This document shows, piece by piece, positions 26,976 to 36,077 of a DNA stretch of 64,000 nt (position 1 is the stretch's first letter; each line of letters opens with the position of its first letter). Under the pieces are notes generated by a model that was given only the letters and a program-made list of their open reading frames with translations, did not search any database and had not been told where the DNA came from. Source of the DNA: Waddliaceae bacterium (GTDB lineage: Bacteria > Chlamydiota > Chlamydiia > Chlamydiales > GCA-2709385); assembly GCA_002709385.1 (NCBI GenBank), contig PAQS01000019.1:1-64000 (forward strand). The letters run 5' to 3'. A program made the position numbers and the translations under genes.

Positions 26976-29819
26976 ATGTATAAATATTTCTATCTGCTTG
27001 CGCTTTTATCAAATTCTTTATTTTCTTTAATAAACGCTAATTCTGAATCTCAATATCTCAATGCTGATGCAACAGTCAGACAGATTGAGCTAGAAAATGG
27101 AATACATGTTTTCCTCCAAAAAAACCTTCATCCTTCTCCTAAGCTTGTTACCATGCACCTTGCTATGCGCGATGTGGGTTCTTTATGGGAAGAAGAGCAT
27201 GAACGTGGACTTGCCCATTTTCTGGAACACGCTGTTTTTTCAGGGACTAAGCATTTTTCAGGACAGCAAATTTTCGAATTACTAGAGAGAATAGGGGCTC
27301 AAGTAGGGGCTGATAGTAATGCTCATACTGGGTGGCGAGAAACTGTTTATAAACTAAATCTTCCTCTAGATGATTCTTCTCATTTACAGCAGGGTTTGAA
27401 TGTCCTTTGCGATATGGTTTTTTATCCTGAACTTACAGACGAAGCCATTAATAAAGAACGCTCCATCATCATGCAAGAGTTGAAGTTGCATGAAGGAGTC
27501 ATGAGCCGTTACCAGGAAAAACTACTTCCTTTGATGACTACGGGAACTCTTTATAATGAACGTCTAGCAATCGGCTTACCTGAAGTGATCCAAAATGCAG
27601 ACCCAGAACTTATTCGAAATTTCCATGCTAAATGGTACAGACCTGATGCAGCAGGTTTATTTGTGGTAGGAGATATTGATTTGGACGAAACAGAAGCACT
27701 CGTTCGCGAAGTTTTTGGCCAAGTTCCTAAAACAGAAACAGTCGCAAAACGTCCAACTCAGACTCCAGTACCTCATCTTGATACAAAATTTCTAAGCTTC
27801 GTTGATTCAGAATTTCAATTTGCAGCCGTTGGTGAGCATTTCATTCATGAAGCTTCAAGAGTGCCTAACGGTGACACACAATCAGATATCCAAAAAGAAA
27901 CCTTACACGGGCTTACAGAACTTATGTTGAATTTACGCTTACTTCAAAAAAGCGTAGACCCAAGCAATAATCTTCAAGCAGCCTACACAGAAGTATCTAT
28001 TGCATTTGAAGAACAGTCTATTTTCTCTGTAGAAGGTTTTTGTTCTCCTCTTCATACAAAAGAGGTTTTTCAAATGATCGCAGATGAAGTCAATAAAGCA
28101 CGCGAACATGGATTTTCAGAAGAAGAATTTGAGTGGGCTAAAAAAGAATGGAAGACATCACTTAAAAATGCTCTCGACCGAGTAGAGAAAAAAAATAATA
28201 GTGACTTAGTCGAATATATTCAAAAACGCTTTATTGAAAGACATGAAATCGTAGATAGAAAGCAAAGAATTCTTCGTTCTTTAGAGGAGCTAGAAAATCT
28301 TTCTCTAGAGTCAGCACAGATTTGGGTGAAAGAACTTTTACGAAAAGAAAACCGTTTTTGCACTGCTATTGGTCCTGATCAAGACTCCAATTTAATTCCA
28401 AATGAACGAGAATTAAACGAAATACTAAGCAGTATCGAATCTGTAGCTGCTGAGCAACATATTGCTAAAGTACAAAGTGGAAATCTCATCGAAGAAAAAC
28501 CACAAGCTGGAACGATTGTGAGTTCACATAAGTTTCCTGATTCGGAAATCACTCAAATAGAGCTGAGTAATGGAATGACTGTTTTTTATAAGAAAACTGA
28601 TTTCCAAAAAGATATGATTTACGGAAAAGCTATAGCAAAAGGAGGCCTCAATAATATTGACTATCAAAATAGAGTGAGCGCCTCACTAGCCTCTTCTATT
28701 GTATCTAGCTCTGGAGCAGGTGATTTCTCTCCTATTGATCTACTACAACTAAATGCTGGCAAATACGTAAGTGTTTTCCAAAGCATTAGTGATTTACATA
28801 GAAAATTTGAGTTCCGAACAAACAAAACAGACCTTCAAGCTTGCTTAGAAACCTTGCATCTTTACTTAACTAAGCCTCGTTATGATGAAGCAATTTTCGC
28901 AAAGAAAATCACAGACCTTCGTGAAGGAATTGTCCATCGCGACAATTCACCTCAAGAACTTTTCAGCCAGAAAATTACTGAAGTAAACACTCAAGGTCAC
29001 CCTCTATATACCCCCCTTGCTCTAGAAGAGTTAGATCACGCATCCCTAGATTTTACAAAATCCTACCACCAAAGTTTATTCTCAAATCCAGAAGATTTTA
29101 CTTTGGTTATCGTTGGTGATTTTGATGAAGAAAACTTACTTGAAAACTTAAAAATATACCTCGCTAGCCTAAGAAAAGGCACTCATTTACAAGATACACA
29201 AAAAGAGCTTGGAGACTTATTCCCTGAAAAAGTCACAAAAGCAGAGGTGCATGCAGGAAAGCAAGGAAGTACTTATGTGAACATGTACTTTCCTGTACCT
29301 GAAGATAATCACCTAGAAAGTTCTATTTACAATGGCCTGATATGCAACATCATGAAAACACGCTTACGCAATGCTTTAAGACATGATGAAGGAAATAACT
29401 ACTCCATCGGAGTTAATTATAAGAGCAAAAATGCTCAAGACTTAAACGCTATGGTTACCATCAGCTTTGATTGCAACGGAGAAAAGAGTCATTCTTTTTC
29501 TGAAAAAGCATTAAACGAAATCCAACGTTTATCTGAATTCGGCATAGAAGAAGAAGAGTTTCATACAGCGGTAAAACAGGCTCTCCATAACGAACAAAAG
29601 TTATGGAATAACAACAAGGTATGGCTAAGCGATATCATTGAATACCATATGCGTAATTGGGACATCAACCAAGTGGGACTGATTCAGTCAATATACGAGC
29701 AAATGTCTCTTGAAGAGATCAACAGTATTGTTAAAAAAATGTTCAATTTTGACCGTTATACGCAAATAGCACTTATTCCTTTAGAAAGCTCTCAAGGAGA
29801 GACAGCAGAACTTCTCTAG
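26976..29819 (+). CDS. M16 family (insulinase/pitrilysin) zinc peptidase, exported
   Basis: A two-lobed metallopeptidase. The N-terminus is a signal peptide (hydrophobic to about residue 21, LINANSESQ), so it acts in the periplasm or beyond. The inverted zinc motif HFLEH (His81, Glu84, His85) sits in GLAHFLEHAVFSGTKHFSGQQIFE, and a downstream Glu in ERSIIMQELKLHE gives the third ligand. The second half (from ~510) is the inactive-type partner domain. At 947 residues it is the single-chain pitrilysin form. It has its own promoter and stands after dppF. A role in degrading peptides for import by the neighbouring Opp system is plausible but inferred. Confidence 0.93.
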   Translation: MYKYFYLLALLSNSLFSLINANSESQYLNADATVRQIELENGIHVFLQKNLHPSPKLVTMHLAMRDVGSLWEEEHERGLAHFLEHAVFSGTKHFSGQQIFELLERIGAQVGADSNAHTGWRETVYKLNLPLDDSSHLQQGLNVLCDMVFYPELTDEAINKERSIIMQELKLHEGVMSRYQEKLLPLMTTGTLYNERLAIGLPEVIQNADPELIRNFHAKWYRPDAAGLFVVGDIDLDETEALVREVFGQVPKTETVAKRPTQTPVPHLDTKFLSFVDSEFQFAAVGEHFIHEASRVPNGDTQSDIQKETLHGLTELMLNLRLLQKSVDPSNNLQAAYTEVSIAFEEQSIFSVEGFCSPLHTKEVFQMIADEVNKAREHGFSEEEFEWAKKEWKTSLKNALDRVEKKNNSDLVEYIQKRFIERHEIVDRKQRILRSLEELENLSLESAQIWVKELLRKENRFCTAIGPDQDSNLIPNERELNEILSSIESVAAEQHIAKVQSGNLIEEKPQAGTIVSSHKFPDSEITQIELSNGMTVFYKKTDFQKDMIYGKAIAKGGLNNIDYQNRVSASLASSIVSSSGAGDFSPIDLLQLNAGKYVSVFQSISDLHRKFEFRTNKTDLQACLETLHLYLTKPRYDEAIFAKKITDLREGIVHRDNSPQELFSQKITEVNTQGHPLYTPLALEELDHASLDFTKSYHQSLFSNPEDFTLVIVGDFDEENLLENLKIYLASLRKGTHLQDTQKELGDLFPEKVTKAEVHAGKQGSTYVNMYFPVPEDNHLESSIYNGLICNIMKTRLRNALRHDEGNNYSIGVNYKSKNAQDLNAMVTISFDCNGEKSHSFSEKALNEIQRLSEFGIEEEEFHTAVKQALHNEQKLWNNNKVWLSDIIEYHMRNWDINQVGLIQSIYEQMSLEEINSIVKKMFNFDRYTQIALIPLESSQGETAELL

Positions 29820-29843
29820 CCTCTTCACCAACTACGCTGATTC

Positions 29844-29885
29844 AATGGACTTCATGAATTCAATAAAGAGTTTCTGAGGTCCATT
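29844..29885 (+). terminator. weak hairpin after the M16 gene
   Basis: AATGGAC (29844-29850) pairs with GTCCATT (29879-29885), extended by a few pairs inside, with a long loop and only GTTCT downstream. A possible terminator without a T-run. Confidence 0.35.
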
Positions 29886-30044
29886 GTTCTCTATCCAATT
29901 CACTCAAGCTTGCTCGTATATAGTTTTTTATTCATAACATTTTCATTTAAATAACCTTAGAAAGAAATTATTATTATACTAAACATCCTGATATAGATAA
30001 TGGTTAGAAACAATTTATGAATAACAATGGAAAGGTATATTCAG

Positions 30045-30680
30045 ATGAATTACAGAGTTATCTTTCTTTACTTTCTATCGTGCGTCAGCTCTTTTTCTAT
30101 TTTTGCTGATGTTATTTTGGTCAAAATGGAGCTCTTCAACCCTAGTACAGAAAAATGGGAAGAAGTGATTGACCGGTATGATGGAGGGAAAAACCCTGCG
30201 GAAGTACAAGGCTTTGAACTAGAGACTAGCGGTATTATTCGTGATATTCGTGCTCCATCGGATTTTTCGGCTTATCTTCAGGAAAAAGGTACAAATTGGC
30301 ATGCCAAAGTAGAAATACTGCAACAGCCTTTAAATATCTCTGTGCCCGCTTTAGATGACCAATTTAATTATAATTCAGTTGTTACTTATGCTTATGGATC
30401 TGAGAGAGTAGACAAACTGTATATCAAGCAACTGCCTGGAGCTTGGGGCATTACTCGTGCATTTTTCATGCAAAATGGAAAGCCAAAAGCTTTTTATACT
30501 TTTGACTATCGTGGGTCTATACATAAAACTTATGATGCTGAAACTCGTGCTCGTTTTGAGTTTGGGCTCGTTTTCTATATTCATCGAAAATTCATTGAAT
30601 TGCGTCGAGGAAAAACAGGCTTTCCTCAAAGACATGATCATTGGCTTCGAACAGGAAAATGGGAGCTTGCTTTGCGATGA
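30045..30680 (+). CDS. exported protein of unknown function, ~211 aa
   Basis: From the ATG at 30045 it begins with a good signal peptide (MNYRVIFLYFLSCVSSFSIFA, cut before DV). AAAGG lies nine bases upstream. The in-frame ATG at 30027 would add six residues and lacks a ribosome site. The mature part looks beta-rich with aromatic and charged residues (LPGAWGITRAFF, FGLVFYIHRKFIEL). It overlaps the next gene by ATGA, so the two are cotranscribed and probably act together at the envelope. No family recognised. Confidence 0.7.
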   Translation: MNYRVIFLYFLSCVSSFSIFADVILVKMELFNPSTEKWEEVIDRYDGGKNPAEVQGFELETSGIIRDIRAPSDFSAYLQEKGTNWHAKVEILQQPLNISVPALDDQFNYNSVVTYAYGSERVDKLYIKQLPGAWGITRAFFMQNGKPKAFYTFDYRGSIHKTYDAETRARFEFGLVFYIHRKFIELRRGKTGFPQRHDHWLRTGKWELALR

Positions 30681-31213
30681 ATGTTTTTTTAGCAGTGAAA
30701 CGAAAATTCTTATCTTTAGTTTTACTTATTGGAATCGCTTCACTGCTAAGCAGCTTCACACATAGCAATCAAGGAGTTTCCATCGATTTTCCTGATGATT
30801 GGGGCTTAGAAAAAAAAAGTCCCTTATCTCTTATCTTGATAGAAAGCCCTAAACGAGATGAGAATAATAGACCTGAAGCCACAGTTGACCTCACCGTTGA
30901 TACTTTATCGAACGATATCAATGTGAACAAAGTATTACTGGGTACTATTTATCGTATCTTACAGAGTTATGAAAATCTTGATTCATTCGAGTTTATTCGT
31001 CATGAAGACTCAGATCAAGACTTAGAACGATTTGATCTGAGTTATCCTATTCTTTTGGAAGGTATGGGACTTCAAGCCCAAGTCTATAGTGTGCGAAAAG
31101 GGGACAAACTCTGTACTCTTACTTGCATTGCTCAAGAAGATTTCTTCTATGATTACTCCAAGCTATTTGCCGATATGGCAGCGAGTATTCGCATTGAAAC
31201 TACTGAAAAATAG
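30677..31213 (+). CDS. anchored or exported hypothetical protein, ~178 aa (CT724-like position)
   Basis: The start is taken at ATG 30677, which overlaps the preceding stop (ATGA). It gives a basic N-terminus and one hydrophobic helix (~9-27), a signal peptide or anchor. The rest reads as a PsbP/DcrB-like mixed domain: VSIDFPDDWGLEKKSPLSLILIESP, then a central strand pair and FADMAASIRIE at the end. It is convergent with the pseudouridine synthase gene, overlapping by 14 bases. Its position beside the rluB-like gene resembles CT724 in Chlamydia, but orthology was not tested. Confidence 0.65.
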   Translation: MNVFLAVKRKFLSLVLLIGIASLLSSFTHSNQGVSIDFPDDWGLEKKSPLSLILIESPKRDENNRPEATVDLTVDTLSNDINVNKVLLGTIYRILQSYENLDSFEFIRHEDSDQDLERFDLSYPILLEGMGLQAQVYSVRKGDKLCTLTCIAQEDFFYDYSKLFADMAASIRIETTEK

Positions 31214-31904
31214 CTTCTCTCTCGTTATTACCCAACTGACGATAGTGCCCTACTGGCAAAGAACCAAGATGCAAACCGCCAATACGAATACGTGTCAATT
31301 CACGTACTTTTAGCCCTGCTTTGGCCATTAAGCGTCGTACTTCGCGGTTTTTACCCTCACTAATGATAATGCGTAAGGTTCCTCTTCGCATTTTACGAAC
31401 ACGGATAGGCTGTACATGGGCGCCATCGATCCAAACACCTTGTTCGATTAAGCGTAAATGATCTAAATTGACAAATTTGTCTACTTTTACCAGGTATTCT
31501 TTATGAATATTCGAAGAAGGGTGAATGACTTTATGACCAAAATGTCCATCATTGGTCACAACAATCAGACCAGTTGTATCTCTATCAAGACGACCAACGG
31601 TAAAAACTCGCTCTTTACCAGGAAATAAATCAACGACTAAACGCTGGTTCTTGCTGTTTTCTCCCGGAACATTTGAGCAAAGAAGGCCTTTTGGCTTGTT
31701 AAGAATGTAATATACTTTTTTTGATTCCGGACTAGCCTTTTTCCCATTTACAACGATATTGTCTTCAATAGGATCGACCATAGTTTGTGGTAAAAGAATT
31801 TTTTCTCCATTTACCTCAACCTTACCTTCGAAAATCAACTCTTCACTAGCTCGGCGTGAAGCCACACCAGCTTGGGCTAAAGCCTTACTCAAACGAATCT
31901 TCAC
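31200..31904 (-). CDS. rluB: rRNA pseudouridine synthase, RsuA/RluB family
   Basis: Isomerises a uridine in ribosomal RNA. An S4 RNA-binding domain (MKIRLSKALAQAGVASRRASEELI) leads into the catalytic domain with the family motif GRLDRDTTGLIVVTNDG, whose Asp is the nucleophile. KNREVRRL and a short C-terminus fit the RluB/RsuA branch; 234 residues. In Chlamydia the matching gene (CT723) lies in the same gpmA-birA neighbourhood. Which uridine it modifies cannot be told from sequence alone. Confidence 0.92.
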   Translation of the reverse strand: MKIRLSKALAQAGVASRRASEELIFEGKVEVNGEKILLPQTMVDPIEDNIVVNGKKASPESKKVYYILNKPKGLLCSNVPGENSKNQRLVVDLFPGKERVFTVGRLDRDTTGLIVVTNDGHFGHKVIHPSSNIHKEYLVKVDKFVNLDHLRLIEQGVWIDGAHVQPIRVRKMRRGTLRIIISEGKNREVRRLMAKAGLKVRELTRIRIGGLHLGSLPVGHYRQLGNNEREAIFQ

Positions 31905-31980
31905 AGGGTCTTTCTACCTGATAATTAAATTGATAAAGCAAGTATTATAAGAAGATTATGATCTTAATTCAAGAAGAGTT

Positions 31981-32895
31981 TTAAGAGATTAAATTCTCCT
32001 TTAAATCTAACTCTTTTTTTAATTCAGCAAAAAACTCTCTACTTACTTTCCCAAACTTTTCTTCATCCATCAACAATTCATCAATAAGATACAAATCTGC
32101 TTGTCTAGGTCTCCTTTTTGCAAAAGGATCCTCTGGATGAAAAAGACTTCGTCCACAAAGAGCTGCTTCCCGGCATTTTTCTGCTATAGCTAATGCTTCT
32201 CCAGGTTTGTTTTCTAATTCGGATAAAATATAGCCACGAAATTCTTCTAAATAAGCGGAGCGCTCATAAGCAAGTTTTCTTCCTCCTTCCGTTTGCATCG
32301 TATCTTTTAAGTTCAAAAGTTTCAGGGCAAAATGATCTAGTGAATATTGACGATCATTTAATTCGCGTTTTTGAGCCATAGGATCTTCTTGGTGACAAAT
32401 TTGACCATTCATCATGCCGGATACATAGAATGTACGGATTAATCCAAGCGCCCCTAAAGCTTCTAATCGGTCTGCATCTTGTACACACTTTGCTTCGATG
32501 GTTTCCGCTTTAACTTTTGCAGAAAAACTATGAGCATGGATTGCGTGTTCTACGGAAGAAATTTTCTCTTTCGGAAAGCCAATTCTTAAGAGAATTTCTC
32601 CTCCTTTTTCAGCTGCTAATCGTGAGGATTCTTTTGCTTGTGGATGATTTTTAGGTAAACTCACAATGTCATGTAGAAAAGCCGCTGCTAAAATGACTAA
32701 AGGATCGGCTCCTTCTTCTGAACGGGCAAAGAACAAAGCAGTGTGTACAACACGTTTAAAGTGGCTCAAATCATGAGAAGCGTCATCACATGAGGCCATA
32801 AGCTCCTGCTGTACACTCTCCTCTAATTTTTCATACCAGCATTTTAGATCTTCCATATCTAAAAAAGAACTTTTCTCTACAACCCCAGTACTCAT
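31981..32895 (-). CDS. HD-domain phosphohydrolase
   Basis: A soluble metal-dependent HD protein like E. coli YedJ. Metal ligands can be seen in order: His in DASHDLSHFKRVVHTA, the HD pair in AAAFLHDIVSL, a further pair of His in VEHAIHAHSFS, and the late Asp in KCVQDADRLEALGALGLIRTF. The last ~100 residues form a helical extension. The substrate is unknown (nucleotides or phosphorylated metabolites). Divergent from bioB. Confidence 0.85.
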   Translation of the reverse strand: MSTGVVEKSSFLDMEDLKCWYEKLEESVQQELMASCDDASHDLSHFKRVVHTALFFARSEEGADPLVILAAAFLHDIVSLPKNHPQAKESSRLAAEKGGEILLRIGFPKEKISSVEHAIHAHSFSAKVKAETIEAKCVQDADRLEALGALGLIRTFYVSGMMNGQICHQEDPMAQKRELNDRQYSLDHFALKLLNLKDTMQTEGGRKLAYERSAYLEEFRGYILSELENKPGEALAIAEKCREAALCGRSLFHPEDPFAKRRPRQADLYLIDELLMDEEKFGKVSREFFAELKKELDLKENLIS

Positions 32896-33059
32896 TTCAA
32901 AACCTGTAATTTATCGTCAGCATTTATAAATAATAGCCTTCTCGAAAAAAATCTCCACCCATAATTCCTCTTAAAAGCTCTTTTGAATTGAGCTCTAAAG
33001 CGCGCTTTTCTAGACTTGGAAACGTTTTCTACATTTATTTCTATCTTAAGGATGACAAC

Positions 33060-34121
33060 ATGCGTTACGAACAATGGACCAATATGGCTCTCAATAATGA
33101 AGCGATTTCACCTGATGATGCTTTGTGTATTTTAGAAGGAACAGATATTGATCTTCTTCGTTTAGTTACCGCAGCTGGAGATGTTCGTATGAAACATTTT
33201 GGCCGCAGAGTACAACTCCACCAAATCAATAATATTAAAAATGGGTTTTGTCCTGAAGACTGTGGCTACTGCGGACAGTCAAAAATTTCTTGCGCTCCAG
33301 TGAAACGTTATCGAACTAAATCGGAAGACGATATTGTAGCAGAAGCTCATCAAGCCAAAAAAAATGGTGTTTTTCGTTATTGCATGGCTGCAAGTGGTCG
33401 AGGTCCAAGCCCCAAAGAAGCACAACAACTTGCTCACGTTCTCCGAAGAATTCGAGATGAGGTAGGAATTCGTACTTGCCTTTCTGCTGGTTTAGTAAGT
33501 GATGAACAAGCAGAAATGTTTAAAGAAGCTGGCCTAGATCGCTTGAATCATAATTTAAATACAAGCGAAAGCCATACAGCAAAAATTGTAACAACACATA
33601 CCTATCAAGATCGTGTAAACACTTTGAAAGCAGCGAAAAAAGCGGGTATCGATAACTGTAGCGGAATGATTTGTGGAATGGGTGAAAGCAATGAAGATAT
33701 CATTGAAGTTGCTTTTAACTTACGTAAAATGGAAGTCCCTTCCATTCCTATCAACTTTCTTCTCCCTATTCCTGGTAACCGTTTACAAAACTTTCATCAG
33801 TTAAGTCCGAGCCGATGCCTCAGAATTCTTTGTTTTTTCCGTTTTGTAAACCCTAAAGCAGAAATCCGCATTGCAGGTGGAAGAGAGTATCATTTACGCG
33901 GTATGCAATCCCTTGCTCTTTACCCTGCGAATTCCTTGTTTATTGAAGGATATTTAGTGACTAAAGGAGAAACTTTAGAAAGTACTTACCAATTTATTCA
34001 CGATGCAGGTTTTGAAGTAGAAGGTGTAGATAACAAAAAGCCAGATCTCAATGAAGGCCATATACATGGCGATAAAAACATTTTGAACCCTAAGACAGCT
34101 TTTGTAGGAAATGAAACTTAA
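33060..34121 (+). CDS. bioB: biotin synthase
   Basis: A radical SAM enzyme that inserts sulfur into dethiobiotin. The SAM cluster motif is in CPEDCGYCGQS, the auxiliary 2Fe-2S ligands include Cys in SAGLVSDEQ and NCSGMICGMGE regions and the Arg of EIRIAGGRE, and GNRLQNF is conserved. The start is ATG 33060 (GGATG six bases upstream); a longer frame from 32988 adds 24 residues without support. 353 residues is slightly longer than E. coli BioB. The stop overlaps the next ATG (TAATG), coupling it to the phosphoglycerate mutase frame. Biotin ligase birA lies 5 kb away; the other bio genes are not in the window. Confidence 0.95.
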   Translation: MRYEQWTNMALNNEAISPDDALCILEGTDIDLLRLVTAAGDVRMKHFGRRVQLHQINNIKNGFCPEDCGYCGQSKISCAPVKRYRTKSEDDIVAEAHQAKKNGVFRYCMAASGRGPSPKEAQQLAHVLRRIRDEVGIRTCLSAGLVSDEQAEMFKEAGLDRLNHNLNTSESHTAKIVTTHTYQDRVNTLKAAKKAGIDNCSGMICGMGESNEDIIEVAFNLRKMEVPSIPINFLLPIPGNRLQNFHQLSPSRCLRILCFFRFVNPKAEIRIAGGREYHLRGMQSLALYPANSLFIEGYLVTKGETLESTYQFIHDAGFEVEGVDNKKPDLNEGHIHGDKNILNPKTAFVGNET

Positions 34122-34918
34122 TGTATTCAAGAAGGCTATCCATTAGTATTCTGGTAGTAACTTTTTTACAGATTTTTTTTGTCTGTTTTTCTATTCACGC
34201 GAATCCGAACTCGGGGAGCTCCAAAATGGGTAAATTAATTTTATTACGACATGGTCAATCACTTTGGAATAAAGCAAATTTATTTACCGGTTGGGTAGAT
34301 GTTCCCTTATCTGAGCAAGGAATTGAAGAAGCATTCAAAGCCGGGGAGCTTATTCGAGATATCCCAATCGATGTGATATACACATCAACTCTTATTCGTG
34401 CTCAAATGACTGCAATGTTAGCTATGAGCAGACATGAAAGTAAAAAAACTCCGATTTTTTTACACGATGAAGGAAAGAGTGCAGATTGGGAAAAAATCTA
34501 CGGTGAAGCAACATCAGCACAAACAATTCCAGTCCATCAATCCTGGCATCTTAATGAGCGGATGTATGGAGAGTTGCAAGGATTGAATAAAGCAGAAACG
34601 GCAGAAAAGTACGGTGCCGATCAGGTTCATATCTGGCGCCGTTCCTATGATGTTCCTCCTCCAAATGGTGAAAGCTTAGAAATGACTGCAGCCCGGACTA
34701 TTCCTTACTTTTTGGAATCTATTCTTCCTGAATTGAAAGCAGGTAAAACTATTTTGATTGCTGCGCACGGTAACTCATTACGCTCGATCATTATGGAGCT
34801 TGATCATTTGAGTAAAGAAGAGGTTTTAAGTTTGGAGGTTGCCACAGGTCATCCAATCCTTTATGATTTCACGGATGGAAAATTTATTAAGCAAGAAGAC
34901 CTCAGTTCTACATTATGA
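34121..34918 (+). CDS. gpmA: 2,3-bisphosphoglycerate-dependent phosphoglycerate mutase with signal-like N-terminal extension
   Basis: Interconverts 3- and 2-phosphoglycerate in glycolysis. The catalytic motif LLRHGQSLWN, the ERMYGELQGLNKAE segment with the acid residue, and AAHGNSLRSI are intact. The frame can start at ATG 34121, which overlaps the bioB stop, giving 35 extra residues with a hydrophobic stretch and an AnA-type cleavage site (signal-like). The usual start is Met36 (ATG 34226, MGKLILLRHG), preceded by GGGGAG seven bases upstream. The strong internal site suggests that the cytosolic enzyme starts at 34226; whether the longer form is also made is open. The cysteine desulfurase-like gene overlaps the end by ATGA. 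Confidence 0.93.
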   Translation: MYSRRLSISILVVTFLQIFFVCFSIHANPNSGSSKMGKLILLRHGQSLWNKANLFTGWVDVPLSEQGIEEAFKAGELIRDIPIDVIYTSTLIRAQMTAMLAMSRHESKKTPIFLHDEGKSADWEKIYGEATSAQTIPVHQSWHLNERMYGELQGLNKAETAEKYGADQVHIWRRSYDVPPPNGESLEMTAARTIPYFLESILPELKAGKTILIAAHGNSLRSIIMELDHLSKEEVLSLEVATGHPILYDFTDGKFIKQEDLSSTL

Positions 34919-36075
34919 GTCGCTACGTCTATTTAGATAATATTACTCGTACAGCTCCTGCTGAAGAAGTTGTACGTGTTATTAAAAATTCTCTTTCGGA
35001 GCACTGGGCTTCTCCCATGGCTCCGCATCAAATCGGACAAGATCTGATCCCAGTTATCCAAGAGGCTCTTAAAACAATTTATAGCAGTTTAGGCGCCAGA
35101 GAAGTTGATACTTTTATACTCACTTCTTGCGGCGCTGAAGCAGTCAATCATGTTCTCCATTCGGTGTACCATGATATCACCCGCCATACAGGAAAAAACC
35201 ACTATGTAAGTAGCAAGGTGGGCGAGGCTGCTACTATTGTTGGAGCTGGACACTTAGAGCAACTCGGCTGTAGCTCAACTATGGCTGAGGTGGATGAAGA
35301 CGGCATGCTCAGCGCTGATAAAATATTGGATGCAATGACTCCCCGCACAGCTTTAGTCAGTATCTCTTGGGCCAACCCATTAACTGGTGTTGTGAACCCC
35401 ATTCACGATATTTTAGACCTGTGCAAGGAACGTGGAGCTTTGCTTCATGTAGAAGCAAGCCAAGCTATAGGTAAAGAATTCTTTTATTTAGAAGATCTAG
35501 CTATTGACTATCTAACTTTTGATGGCTCTTTGATTCACGGCCCCCAAGGTACAGGCGGACTACACATACGTGCAGGAGCAGAACTTAGTCCTTTTATCTA
35601 TGGTGAAGCCGATCAAGCAGGACGCCGAGCTGGAAATTGGAACATTCCTGGGCTATTAGGACTCTCTGAAGCGGTAAAACAAGCGATAGAGCAGCAAGAT
35701 CTAATGGGAACAGAAGTCGCACGGCTTCGAAGAAAATTAGAAGAAGGGATTCAAAAAGCTTATCCTGAAGCAAAAATATTGTACGAAAGCAGTATTCGCC
35801 TACCTCACATTACTGCAATAAGTTTTCCAGGAATTGCAAACGATGCACTGCTTCACGCTTTAAACAAAGAGAAAGTTTACGCTAATTTCGGTGGAGGCGC
35901 TCTCCAGCAATTAAGCCTTATGTTGATGAATTCAGGAATTTCCCCTGAAATTGCTCAATCCACACTGAGTTTTAGTCTTTCACGCTACACAAGTGATGAA
36001 GAAATTGACTTAGCAGTGGAACGCATTGCTTCTTGTGCACAACATTTACGAAAACTATCCAAACACTTGGTATAA
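34915..36075 (+). CDS. NifS/IscS-like protein lacking catalytic residues
   Basis: Overall fold and length (386 aa) match class V aminotransferase cysteine desulfurases: YVYLDNITRTAP at the start, HVEASQAIGK, GRRAGNWNIPGLLGLSEAV, and the C-terminal FSLSRYTSDEEIDLAVERI. Yet the PLP-binding SGHK motif reads DGSL (203-206), so the Schiff-base lysine is missing. The active-site loop SSGSAC reads FGGGAL (325-330), so the sulfur-carrying cysteine is missing too. The Asp that contacts PLP is Glu, and the TEHKA histidine is not found. It should not be a working desulfurase. It sits in gpmA-nifS-nifU order as in Chlamydia CT722-CT720 and may be a scaffold or regulator. Confidence 0.88.
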   Translation: MSRYVYLDNITRTAPAEEVVRVIKNSLSEHWASPMAPHQIGQDLIPVIQEALKTIYSSLGAREVDTFILTSCGAEAVNHVLHSVYHDITRHTGKNHYVSSKVGEAATIVGAGHLEQLGCSSTMAEVDEDGMLSADKILDAMTPRTALVSISWANPLTGVVNPIHDILDLCKERGALLHVEASQAIGKEFFYLEDLAIDYLTFDGSLIHGPQGTGGLHIRAGAELSPFIYGEADQAGRRAGNWNIPGLLGLSEAVKQAIEQQDLMGTEVARLRRKLEEGIQKAYPEAKILYESSIRLPHITAISFPGIANDALLHALNKEKVYANFGGGALQQLSLMLMNSGISPEIAQSTLSFSLSRYTSDEEIDLAVERIASCAQHLRKLSKHLV

Positions 36076-36077
36076 AT

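Noticed and set aside
32988-33059. 24-residue N-terminal extension of BioB
   Set aside because: Unconserved basic residues and no ribosome site; ATG 33060 has GGATG and fits the family length.
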